Source of the DNA: Spirochaetaceae bacterium
Lineage (GTDB): Bacteria > Spirochaetota > Spirochaetia > B11-G9
Assembly: GCA_030600745.1 (NCBI GenBank)
Contig: JAUVLL010000126.1
Coordinates: 1 to 8,471, forward strand
Length of the DNA stretch: 8,471 nucleotides
Direction: 5' to 3'
Shown here: in pieces, positions 1 to 6,286 of the stretch
How the letters are laid out: each line of letters starts with the position of its first letter
Position numbering within the stretch: position 1 is the stretch's first letter
The notes under the pieces: model-generated
What the model was told of the DNA's origin: nothing
What the model saw: the letters and a program-made list of their open reading frames with translations, nothing else
Database searches by the model: none
Position numbers and translations under genes: made by a program

Positions 1-95
1 GGTTTGTTTTTAATACGATACATAACACCCAGGCAAAAACACCAATAGAAAACTTTGTAGCTATGCTTAATGCAGTGAAGGAATTTAACGGGTAG
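1..95 (+). CDS. C-terminal end of a uroporphyrinogen decarboxylase (UroD/methyltransferase)-family protein, truncated by the window edge
   Basis: Reading from base 3, an open frame of 30 codons ends in TAG at 93-95; the rest lies outside the window. The visible tail contains NTIHN followed by TPIENFVAML and ends AVKEFNG. This resembles the C-terminus of UroD-like proteins, where a His-Asn pair and a P-P-E-N-I/V-x-A-M helix close the TIM barrel. The wider family includes true uroporphyrinogen decarboxylases and the corrinoid methyltransferases (MtaA/CmuA type), which 30 residues cannot separate. A 155-base gap with its own possible promoter separates it from the next gene, so it may be a distinct transcription unit, although no terminator is visible after it. 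The family call rests on a short tail only. Confidence 0.6.
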   Translation, partial: FVFNTIHNTQAKTPIENFVAMLNAVKEFNG

Positions 96-182
96 ATTTC
101 ACTTTGGTTTTATTAAAAAAGACCTTTGTCACATCAGGAGATGACCGGCTGCTCCTTCGGGTTCTGTATAAATAAACAAATA

Positions 183-213
183 AAATGTGATAATAGACAA
201 ATATTTCACATTT
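183..213. promoter_or_regulatory. Inverted repeat AAATGTGA-N15-TCACATTT, candidate operator
   Basis: Two perfect 8-base arms (183-190 and 206-213) are separated by 15 bases. The site lies 38 bases upstream of the first full gene and overlaps or abuts both candidate -10 elements. Each arm equals a half-site of the Crp/Fnr-type consensus (TGTGA/TCACA), but the spacer is 15 rather than 6, so this is not a standard CRP site. A dimeric regulator of the downstream cluster is the likely reader (inference); no regulator gene is in the window. Confidence 0.45.
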
Positions 214-228
214 ATACAGTGGTAAAAT
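186..228 (+). promoter_or_regulatory. Two alternative extended -10-like promoter motifs ahead of the cluster
   Basis: Two motifs fit the extended -10 pattern TGnTATAAT with one mismatch each: TGTGATAAT at 186-194, inside the left arm of the inverted repeat, and TGGTAAAAT at 220-228, just after the right arm. Neither has a convincing -35 at 16-18 bases. The downstream motif would start transcription near 235, giving a very short leader before the AGGAG at 239-243. The upstream one would start near 201, inside the repeat. The region is AT-rich, so chance matches are plausible. Confidence 0.3.
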
Positions 229-250
229 ACCTTTAAGCAGGAGAATAGTT

Positions 251-1303
251 ATGAGAAATAAAATTAAAGTAGGTATTATTGGGCTTGGTTTTATGGGGAC
301 AACCCATTTCCAAATTCACCAGCAGCTTGGAAAATCAGAAATTATTGCTGCCAGTGATGTGGATGAGAAAAAGACGAGGGGAGATTGGAATAGTGTTGTA
401 GGCAATATTGGCGATATGGATTACTCAAAACCTGTAGATATGAGTGGAATAAAAACATATACCGATGGGATAGAGCTTATAGCCAATCCTGAAATAGAAC
501 TGGTGGATATCTGTGTTCCTACATATTTACATGAAAAATTTGCACTTGCCGCTTTAAGGGCTGGTAAACATGTATTCTGTGAAAAACCAATAGGAAGAAC
601 TTTGAAAGAGGCCATACGAATAACGGAAGAAGCGGAAAAAAGTAAAAAGTTATTTTCCAACGGATTATGTGTCCGATACTGGCCGGAGTACAGACATGCC
701 TTTGAGCTTTACTCTTCCGGTAAACTTGGCAGAGTAATTAGCGCGGTTTTTAAAAGGGTTTCACCCAGTATTCACGGAAATGCATGGGAAGACTGGTTTA
801 TGAAAGAGGAATTAAGCGGCAGTGCATTACTCGATCTACATCTTCATGATACTGATCTTGTTAGATATTTTTTCGGCAGACCCGTTTCAGTTACCTCCTT
901 CGGTGTAAAAGGGTTTAGATCAGATAATGGGATAGACCATATTGTTACAAACTACGATTTTGGTAATGATACGCTTATAATGACTGAAGGAGGGTGGGAT
1001 CCTGCAAAAACAACACCATTCGAAATGAGTTTTCAAATAGTCTGTGAAAAAGGAACAATCCGGTTTTCAGAACTTGGTTATAAAGTTATGTATGAAGATG
1101 GAAAAATTGAAGAACCAAAACCGGCTTTGGATAATCTGCCTACGGGATGGCATGTCGAAATTGATTATTTTCTTTCCTCCATATTAAATGGAACCAAACC
1201 GGATAAGTATCTAAGTACTGCTGAAATGAGAGATTCCATGGCAGTTGTTGAAGCTGAGGAATTATCAATTAAAGAAAATCGTTCAGTAAAAATAGAGTAT
1301 TGA
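251..1303 (+). CDS. Gfo/Idh/MocA-family NAD(P)-dependent oxidoreductase (first of two)
   Basis: This 350-residue cytosolic protein has the family's usual length. The N-terminal Rossmann fold shows G11-L-G-F-M-G16 after a beta strand (KVGII) and the family signature E111-K-P113. In inositol 2-dehydrogenases the EKP lysine is catalytic. In the C-terminal domain the stretch at 189-202 holds D195-xxx-H199, equivalent to the Asp/His pair (D172/H176 in Bacillus inositol dehydrogenase) that binds and deprotonates the substrate hydroxyl. The expected reaction is reversible oxidation of a ring hydroxyl of a sugar, sugar phosphate or cyclitol; the substrate cannot be read from sequence. The start is supported by AGGAG at 239-243, seven bases upstream. 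It is the first full gene after the intergenic regulatory region and is followed 18 bases later by a TIM-barrel partner. Family assignment is firm, substrate unknown. Confidence 0.95.
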   Translation: MRNKIKVGIIGLGFMGTTHFQIHQQLGKSEIIAASDVDEKKTRGDWNSVVGNIGDMDYSKPVDMSGIKTYTDGIELIANPEIELVDICVPTYLHEKFALAALRAGKHVFCEKPIGRTLKEAIRITEEAEKSKKLFSNGLCVRYWPEYRHAFELYSSGKLGRVISAVFKRVSPSIHGNAWEDWFMKEELSGSALLDLHLHDTDLVRYFFGRPVSVTSFGVKGFRSDNGIDHIVTNYDFGNDTLIMTEGGWDPAKTTPFEMSFQIVCEKGTIRFSELGYKVMYEDGKIEEPKPALDNLPTGWHVEIDYFLSSILNGTKPDKYLSTAEMRDSMAVVEAEELSIKENRSVKIEY

Positions 1304-1306
1304 AGA

Positions 1307-1313
1307 GGGGGGG
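1307..1313 (+). promoter_or_regulatory. G7-tract ribosome binding site of the first TIM-barrel gene
   Basis: The only Shine-Dalgarno-like sequence before the ATG at 1322 is GAGGGGGGG, followed by AAAAGAGT. The G run is part of the pairing site, so gain or loss of a G would shift the spacing to the start codon. Its use as the ribosome binding site is inferred from position. Confidence 0.5.
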
Positions 1314-1321
1314 AAAAGAGT

Positions 1322-2191
1322 ATGGGATATTTTAAAGCCATAAACTATTGGGTACTTGGCGGATTTGAAGGGGCAAAAACTCCTTATCAGGCAATAGATG
1401 ATGCCGGAAATTTTGGTCTGGATGGAGTTGAATTAACCTTCGGTGACTGCCTTAAAGAAGATATTGCAGAAAAAGAGTGTAAGAAAATAGTAAGTTATGC
1501 TGATAAAAAAGGAGTAGGTTTAAAAACACTTGCTGCCGGATTCTACTGGGGCTGTTCTTTAGGATCCGATAATTCGGAAGAAAGAAATAAAGCAATCAGT
1601 TTTACACAAAAATATATAAAAGTCGCATCCTGGCTGAATGTGGACAGGATCCTTGTTATTCCCGGTGCTGTTGATGTTGCATGGGATGAATCCAGACCGG
1701 TAACTTCATATAAAAGCGTATGGGAAAACTCTACTGATTCAATAAAACAGATATTGAAAACTGCAAAAGAGTATAAAGTAAACATCTGTCTGGAAAATGT
1801 ATGGAATAAGTTTCTCCTTTCACCAATGGAGTTTAAGTTCTATTTAGACCAGTTTGATTCAGAGTTTGTGGGGATATATTTTGATGTTGGCAATGCTGTT
1901 CTGAACGGGTATCCTGAACATTGGATAGAAATTCTGGGAGATAAGATCAAGGCAGTTCATTTTAAGAACTTTAAAAGGGATGACTGCGGCGGTGTCCTTC
2001 ACGGTTTTGGTGAAAATCTTCCTGAAGGTGATGTAAACTTTAAAAATGTTCTGAATGAACTTGAGAAAGTGGGATATAACGGCCCAGTTACGGCGGAGAT
2101 GATACCATTTTCAAGACTTCCTGATTTGGTGCTGCCGGATATGGATTTAGCTCAAAAAACCGCGAAAGATTTGATAAAACTTCTTAAGTAG
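1322..2191 (+). CDS. Sugar phosphate isomerase/epimerase-like TIM-barrel protein (AP_endonuc_2/xylose isomerase-like), first of two
   Basis: This 289-residue single-domain TIM barrel has the usual family length. The four metal ligands of the tagatose/psicose 3-epimerase type can be placed in order: E158 (in CLENVW), D188 (in YFDVGNA), H213 (in AVHFKNF) and E259 (in VTAEM). Their spacing is close to D-psicose 3-epimerase (E152, D185, H211, E246). The loop at about 231-240 (ENLPEGDVNF) is the conserved segment after the His strand. The likely role is Mn/Co/Mg-dependent epimerisation or isomerisation of a keto-sugar; IolE-type dehydratases and keto-glycoside-cleaving enzymes share the fold and cannot be excluded. 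The ribosome binding site is a purine run with seven G's (1307-1313). It follows the first oxidoreductase by 18 bases, suggesting they act on consecutive intermediates. Confidence 0.93.
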   Translation: MGYFKAINYWVLGGFEGAKTPYQAIDDAGNFGLDGVELTFGDCLKEDIAEKECKKIVSYADKKGVGLKTLAAGFYWGCSLGSDNSEERNKAISFTQKYIKVASWLNVDRILVIPGAVDVAWDESRPVTSYKSVWENSTDSIKQILKTAKEYKVNICLENVWNKFLLSPMEFKFYLDQFDSEFVGIYFDVGNAVLNGYPEHWIEILGDKIKAVHFKNFKRDDCGGVLHGFGENLPEGDVNFKNVLNELEKVGYNGPVTAEMIPFSRLPDLVLPDMDLAQKTAKDLIKLLK

Positions 2192-2201
2192 TTGATGCTC
2201 A

Positions 2202-3185
2202 ATGTTTACAAAAACAAATCTTGCGATTATCGGTTACGGCTATATGGGGGGGATATACAAGAAGGCTTGTTTAGAACTATATGATCAGAAAAATATAGAG
2301 ACCTATTACAAGTATGATTTCCCCGGAATGGTGAAGGGGTTTAGACTTAAAGCAGTTGTTGATATAAAATTTTCTGAATCCTGGTTTAGTGAAGAAGATG
2401 AAATATGGTTTTTTAATAATATTGATCAGATGTTAAGACAATTGGATCTATCGATAAATACTGCCGTTATTTCAACGCCAATAAGAACACATTTTGATAT
2501 AGCAAAAAAATTAATTTCAAATAATATATCTTTGCTTATTGAAAAACCGGTATGTGAAACAGCAAAAGAAGTTAAAGAACTAATAGCCTTGTCAAAAAAG
2601 TATCAGGTAAGGATTATGCCCGGACATGTGGAGCGCTACAATCCTGTTACCCTGGATGCTGCCGAAGCTGTTAAATACCGAATGTATGGAAAGGTTGTAA
2701 ATTACAATTTTCTCAGAGCAAGCTCAAAACCGGAAAGGGTGAGTGATAGTCTGATTATAGATAAACTTATTCATGATCTGGATCTTGTGCAGTGTATTTT
2801 CGGTAAATATAAAATAGCGGATATAAAGATAAATAAAGTTCAGGGTGAAATTATGGAGTGTACTGTTTTTACCACTCATAAAAAAGGATATCAGGGGGAA
2901 ATTGTTTCTTCATGGCTGTCTTTGGAAAAAACACGTAAGGTAATAATTAACTTTGAGCGCGGTAGTATGGATGGTGATCTGATTGAGAAGAAAATTGAAG
3001 TTAACCGTTATATGGAATTGTCAAAACAGATTTCAGGATACAGGAATAATCAGATTAAGGATCAGCTTGTGGATTTTATTGCATTTAAAAACAAGCTGAT
3101 AAAAACCCTTGTTAATATGAAGGATGCTTTGCAGGCAGCCTATTCGATAGATGAAATAAACAGGAAAATTGAGAATGAAATTTAA
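2202..3185 (+). CDS. Gfo/Idh/MocA-family NAD(P)-dependent oxidoreductase (second of two)
   Basis: This 327-residue protein is slightly shorter than the first oxidoreductase and clearly diverged from it. The Rossmann nucleotide-binding loop is G11-Y-G-Y-M-G16, the family signature is E114-K-P116, and GHVERYNP at about 141-148 is typical of the family. The putative catalytic pair is D187-xxx-H191 within DKLIHDLDL. It probably oxidises or reduces a ring carbon of a sugar or sugar derivative. There is a longer than usual segment between the first strand-helix unit and the second strand (about 24-50). An in-frame stop at 2193-2195 means ATG 2202 is the earliest possible start, but no good Shine-Dalgarno precedes it, so translation probably depends on coupling to the gene ending at 2191. 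By eye it is the most AT-rich gene here. Substrate unknown. Confidence 0.93.
   Translation: MFTKTNLAIIGYGYMGGIYKKACLELYDQKNIETYYKYDFPGMVKGFRLKAVVDIKFSESWFSEEDEIWFFNNIDQMLRQLDLSINTAVISTPIRTHFDIAKKLISNNISLLIEKPVCETAKEVKELIALSKKYQVRIMPGHVERYNPVTLDAAEAVKYRMYGKVVNYNFLRASSKPERVSDSLIIDKLIHDLDLVQCIFGKYKIADIKINKVQGEIMECTVFTTHKKGYQGEIVSSWLSLEKTRKVIINFERGSMDGDLIEKKIEVNRYMELSKQISGYRNNQIKDQLVDFIAFKNKLIKTLVNMKDALQAAYSIDEINRKIENEI
2246..2252 (+). repeat. Seven-G homopolymer inside the second oxidoreductase, early in the reading frame
   Basis: The run spans codons M15-G16-G17 in the dinucleotide-binding loop. A one-base slip here would frameshift the protein after about 15 residues. This is a directly visible mononucleotide repeat; variation is only a possibility. 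Confidence 0.5.
3162..3165 (+). promoter_or_regulatory. Ribosome binding site that favours ATG 3175 for the second TIM-barrel gene
   Basis: AGGA at 3162-3165 lies nine bases from ATG 3175 but only three from the alternative in-frame TTG at 3169. The later ATG is therefore the better start, and it also removes the extra residues M-R from the N-terminus. The site lies inside the end of the preceding gene. Confidence 0.6.
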
Positions 3186-4026
3186 AACAGGAATATTACT
3201 GGACAGCCTTAAGATGCCATTTGAAGATGCTCTTAGGGTTGCATATGATGCTGGAGTTGATGGGATACAGTTTTATGCTGCATCACATTATATGGCATCT
3301 GTGGATTTTGATTATAAATCTGCAAAATCTTTACATAAAAAAGTGGGGGAATATGGTCTTGAAATATCTGCATTATGTGGTGATCTTGGAGGTCATGGCT
3401 TTGAGATAAGAGATGAGAATTCGTATAAAATTAAAAAAACCAAAGACATTATCGATTTTGCCAGTGAGTTGGAAACTGGGATTATTACGACTCACATTGG
3501 TGTTGTATTAGATGATGACGCTGACCATAATCAAATCATGGGTGAGGCATTGCAGGATATTTGCAGGTATGCAGAGAAAGCGGGAGTTTATATAGCAATT
3601 GAGACCGGACCTGAAAAATCTGAACTTTTAAAAAAATTTATTGAGGAAACCGGAGAGGCAAATTTAAAAGTTAATTTTGACCCGGCAAATCTGGTTATGG
3701 TACAGGGAGAAAATACGGCTGAAGCTGTATTAAATCTTAAAGATTATATTGTGTACACTCATGCTAAAGACGGAAAGATGGTGACCCAATGTGATCCTGT
3801 TTTAATATACAATGCATTTGCAGAAAATAATCCTGATAATATAAATATTGATGATTATTTTGTGGAACTTCCCCTTGGCATGGGAGAAGTAGATTTCTCT
3901 GAATACCTGAAAGCACTGGAAGGAATTGGATATTCAGGTTACCTGACAATTGAACGGGAAGCGGGATCTGATAGAATAAAGGATATTACAGAGGGAGTGA
4001 TTTTTCTTAAAGGAGTAATGGAATGA
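3175..4026 (+). CDS. Sugar phosphate isomerase/epimerase-like TIM-barrel protein (second of two)
   Basis: This protein has 283 residues from ATG 3175; an upstream in-frame TTG at 3169 would add two. The xylose isomerase-like barrel has metal-ligand candidates E143 (in AIETGPE), D169 (in NFDPANL), H196 (in YTHAKDG) and E260 (in LTIERE), with a G-M-G-E-V-D loop at 235-240. The phrases NFDPANL and HAKDG are common in sugar phosphate isomerase/epimerases of COG1082 type. H107 (TTHIGV) is another usual active-site histidine. Expected chemistry is metal-dependent epimerisation, isomerisation or elimination on a keto-sugar. It starts inside the preceding oxidoreductase (11-base overlap), and its stop overlaps the next start as ATGA, so three proteins are translationally linked. 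It is not a recent duplicate of the first TIM-barrel gene. Substrate unknown. Confidence 0.93.
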   Translation: MKFKTGILLDSLKMPFEDALRVAYDAGVDGIQFYAASHYMASVDFDYKSAKSLHKKVGEYGLEISALCGDLGGHGFEIRDENSYKIKKTKDIIDFASELETGIITTHIGVVLDDDADHNQIMGEALQDICRYAEKAGVYIAIETGPEKSELLKKFIEETGEANLKVNFDPANLVMVQGENTAEAVLNLKDYIVYTHAKDGKMVTQCDPVLIYNAFAENNPDNINIDDYFVELPLGMGEVDFSEYLKALEGIGYSGYLTIEREAGSDRIKDITEGVIFLKGVME

Positions 4027-4952
4027 GAAAGATAAGCATGGTAGCACCTGGATGGTGGGATTATACAACTTTGGATGGGAGTATACTGAATGATGCGGCG
4101 AAACTGACGGTTGAAAGTCTTGCCGGATTATCAAGACCGGGATTCAAAATCTCATACTATGACACTCTGGAAGAGTTTTATCTTGCGGAAGCTCTTGAGT
4201 ATATCATCTCATGGATGAAAGCAACCAGCAATGATCCTGCTGGAATATGCGGTCCTGTAGGGCCTACAGAACAGCTGCCCCTGGTGGCCAGAATAGTTAA
4301 TGATCTGGAACTGGATATACGCAATGGTCATTTTTGGGGAATGGACGAATGGTATGTTGATGGAAAGGCTGTGTCTCCTCGGCATCCTTTAAGTTTTGCA
4401 AAAGCGGATATGGACTTATGTTTTTCAAAGATAGATAAAAAACTAAGAATGCCGGAAGAAAATTTGCATTTTCTTAATCATGAGAATATAGAAGAATATT
4501 CATCCTCTTTTGATAAATATAACTGTGTTGTTATGCAGGGGGGACAGGGTGAAGTTAAGCACTGGGCTTTTAATGATCCTCCAAAGAGAGAAGGTAAATA
4601 TATTGATGCTCCTCCATCACCCCAGGAGTATAGAAAACAGGGGGCAAGAATAGTTGAACTCCATCCTATGACGATTATACAAAACGCAAGGACTTCCGGA
4701 GGAGGAGTTGTTTCCAATATACCTGCAAAGGCATTGACTGTAGGTCCTGTGGAGACCTGGAAATCAGGAAAAGTATCAATCTGGCACGCAGGGTCTCATG
4801 ATAATCCATTTGGAATGAGGCTTACATCCCTCATGATCTCAAAAAAGATACCGGATTCCTCCGTTCCCATGTCGCTGCTGGCCGATCATCCTGATGTACA
4901 TTTTCACTTTTACCGGGGTGGGATTGGTACCTGCGAAGCAGAGATGCATTAA
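4023..4952 (+). CDS. Divergent glucosamine-6-phosphate deaminase/isomerase (NagB)-like protein
   Basis: This 309-residue protein is longer than NagB (266 in E. coli). Recognisable blocks are MDEW at 107-110 (NagB MDEY, catalytic D72 = D108), GGQGEVKHWAFNDP at 173-186 (NagB GGVGNDGHIAFNEP), and ALTVG at 237-241 followed by GS at 257-258. Aligned to E. coli NagB from memory, D72, H143 and R172 are kept (D108, H180, R223). D141 becomes V178, E148 becomes D185, and the phosphate-binding K208 becomes D260. The N-terminal phosphate loop TGGTP is VGPTE. It therefore has the sugar isomerase/deaminase fold but probably not standard glucosamine-6-phosphate deamination. AGGAG at 4011-4015 lies seven bases before the ATG, and the start overlaps the preceding stop as ATGA. 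It could act on an unphosphorylated or differently phosphorylated sugar, or be a lactonase-like or regulatory relative. Confidence 0.85.
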   Translation: MRKISMVAPGWWDYTTLDGSILNDAAKLTVESLAGLSRPGFKISYYDTLEEFYLAEALEYIISWMKATSNDPAGICGPVGPTEQLPLVARIVNDLELDIRNGHFWGMDEWYVDGKAVSPRHPLSFAKADMDLCFSKIDKKLRMPEENLHFLNHENIEEYSSSFDKYNCVVMQGGQGEVKHWAFNDPPKREGKYIDAPPSPQEYRKQGARIVELHPMTIIQNARTSGGGVVSNIPAKALTVGPVETWKSGKVSIWHAGSHDNPFGMRLTSLMISKKIPDSSVPMSLLADHPDVHFHFYRGGIGTCEAEMH

Positions 4953-5018
4953 AGCTGTCTCACCTGCAGTTGCCTTGAGAATATATTTAACCAGTTTTGA
5001 TATATAAGGAGACAGTTT
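4952..5018 (+). promoter_or_regulatory. Intergenic RNA fold that would cover the aminotransferase ribosome binding site
   Basis: Bases 4952-4961 (AAGCTGTCTC) can pair with 5009-5018 (GAGACAGTTT): ten pairs, one of them G-U. The right arm contains the GAG of the Shine-Dalgarno AAGGAG (5006-5011) and ends one base before ATG 5020. Inside the 47-base loop a second AT-only helix is possible between 4981-4986 and 5000-5005. It begins at the stop codon of the previous gene, so ribosomes finishing there could open it. There is no U-run, so it is not a rho-independent terminator. Formation and function are inferred from base pairing only. Confidence 0.4.
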
Positions 5019-5019
5019 A

Positions 5020-6255
5020 ATGAACAATGATTTTCCCATGTGGCCTCAATTTGCAGAAAAGACATTGATCGATATTCAGGAACCAATCAGGACCGGGCAG
5101 GTAAACTATTGGACAGGAAAAAAGGGGATGGAGTTCGAGAAAGCTTTTGCTGAATGGGAGGGTGCAGATCATGCTGTTTCCTGTACGAATGGTACTGCTG
5201 CACTTCATATAGCAATTTCGAGTCTGAATATAGGTCCGGGAGATGAAGTTATCGTTCCTTCCTATTCATTTATTGCCTCATCTTTTTCAATAGTTCAGGC
5301 CGGGGCCATCCCTGTATTCGCTGATGTTACTGAAGATCACACCATAGATCCAGGAGAAATCAAGCGTTTAATTACTCCGCGGACAAAGGGAATTGTGGTT
5401 GTCCATCTATATGGTATTATTGCTGACATGGGGCAGATATTAGAGATAGCCAGTGAGTACGGCCTGAAGATAATAGAAGATTGTGCTCAGGCTATCGGAG
5501 GATATTATCTTGATAAACGGGTAGGTACCATCGGCGATGTGGGTTGTTTCAGTTTCTGCCAGAGCAAGCATTTTACTACTGGTGGTGAAGGTGGAATGGT
5601 CGTTACCAATAATGAAAATCTCGCATGGGAATGTCGTTCTTTCCGCGATCATGGATATGATGTGAAAGAACGACTTAACCTCCTTGCAATGGAAGAGAAG
5701 CTTCCATATATTCATAAGCGCGTTGGATTCAATTACCGTATGACAGAGATCCAGTCGATTATAGGATTAAATGAGCTTGCCCGATTTGACAGCTGGAATA
5801 TGAAAAGACGTCTTCGGTATGCGAAGATGTATGACAAAGCATTTATAAATTTTAAAGGTATAAAAAGTATCCCATACAATACCGGAGAGCGGAGGAATGC
5901 CTACTGGTGGTATCCCATGCTCCTTGATCTTGAAGTACTGGATATTGAAGCAGAAGCATTCTGTAATAAACTCACTGCCCGGGATATTCCCTGCTATGGT
6001 ATCCAGTGGCCGGAGGCATACGAGGAGCAGGCATTTAAAGAGCAAAATGGATTTGGTTCCGTACAGTTTCCTTTCCAGTCAAAAGAGTATGGAGATCCGG
6101 AGACCCTCGACTACACAAAGAATTCGTGCCCTGTAGCAAGAGGATTGCGAAAAGAAACGGTTAGTCTTTTCCTTCATCCCAGCTGGGAGCCTTTGCATAT
6201 TGAACATTGTATTGAAGGGGTTAAAGCTGTTATTGAAGAACATTGTAAAGGGTAA
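5020..6255 (+). CDS. DegT/DnrJ/EryC1/StrS-family PLP-dependent sugar or cyclitol aminotransferase
   Basis: This 411-residue fold-type I aminotransferase has the usual family length. The PLP lysine is K183 in SFCQSKHFTTGGEGG; the cofactor-ring aspartate is D154 and Q157 follows in EDCAQA; N57-G58-T59 near the N-terminus is the phosphate-binding turn. FNYRMTE at 237-243 is the family's active-site loop. The N-terminal PMWPQF resembles the W-P motif of scyllo-inosose and AHBA-type aminotransferases (weak, from memory). Such enzymes reversibly convert a keto-sugar or keto-cyclitol to the amine using glutamate or glutamine. In this operon it could run in the catabolic direction, taking an amino group off the substrate. 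Start ATG 5020 has AAGGAG at 5006-5011. It is the only gene here with a sizeable leader (67 bases), and that leader can fold over the ribosome binding site. Confidence 0.94.
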   Translation: MNNDFPMWPQFAEKTLIDIQEPIRTGQVNYWTGKKGMEFEKAFAEWEGADHAVSCTNGTAALHIAISSLNIGPGDEVIVPSYSFIASSFSIVQAGAIPVFADVTEDHTIDPGEIKRLITPRTKGIVVVHLYGIIADMGQILEIASEYGLKIIEDCAQAIGGYYLDKRVGTIGDVGCFSFCQSKHFTTGGEGGMVVTNNENLAWECRSFRDHGYDVKERLNLLAMEEKLPYIHKRVGFNYRMTEIQSIIGLNELARFDSWNMKRRLRYAKMYDKAFINFKGIKSIPYNTGERRNAYWWYPMLLDLEVLDIEAEAFCNKLTARDIPCYGIQWPEAYEEQAFKEQNGFGSVQFPFQSKEYGDPETLDYTKNSCPVARGLRKETVSLFLHPSWEPLHIEHCIEGVKAVIEEHCKG

Positions 6256-6286
6256 TATTGATTTATAAGAGGGAGGAGATATTAGA

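Noticed and set aside
135..166. Possible terminator hairpin after the upstream gene (AGGAG at 136-140 facing CTCCT at 152-156)
   Set aside because: Only five pairs, an 11-base loop and no U-run after it. An alternative pairing in the same stretch is equally weak, so no terminator is called.
3221..3409. 62-codon open frame on the + strand inside the second TIM-barrel gene
   Set aside because: It lies wholly within a well-supported gene in another frame, has no ribosome binding site, and its translation shows no recognisable motif.
4952..5018. Rho-independent terminator between the NagB-like and aminotransferase genes
   Set aside because: The arms are 47 bases apart and are followed by the start codon instead of a U-run, so occlusion of the ribosome binding site is the better reading.
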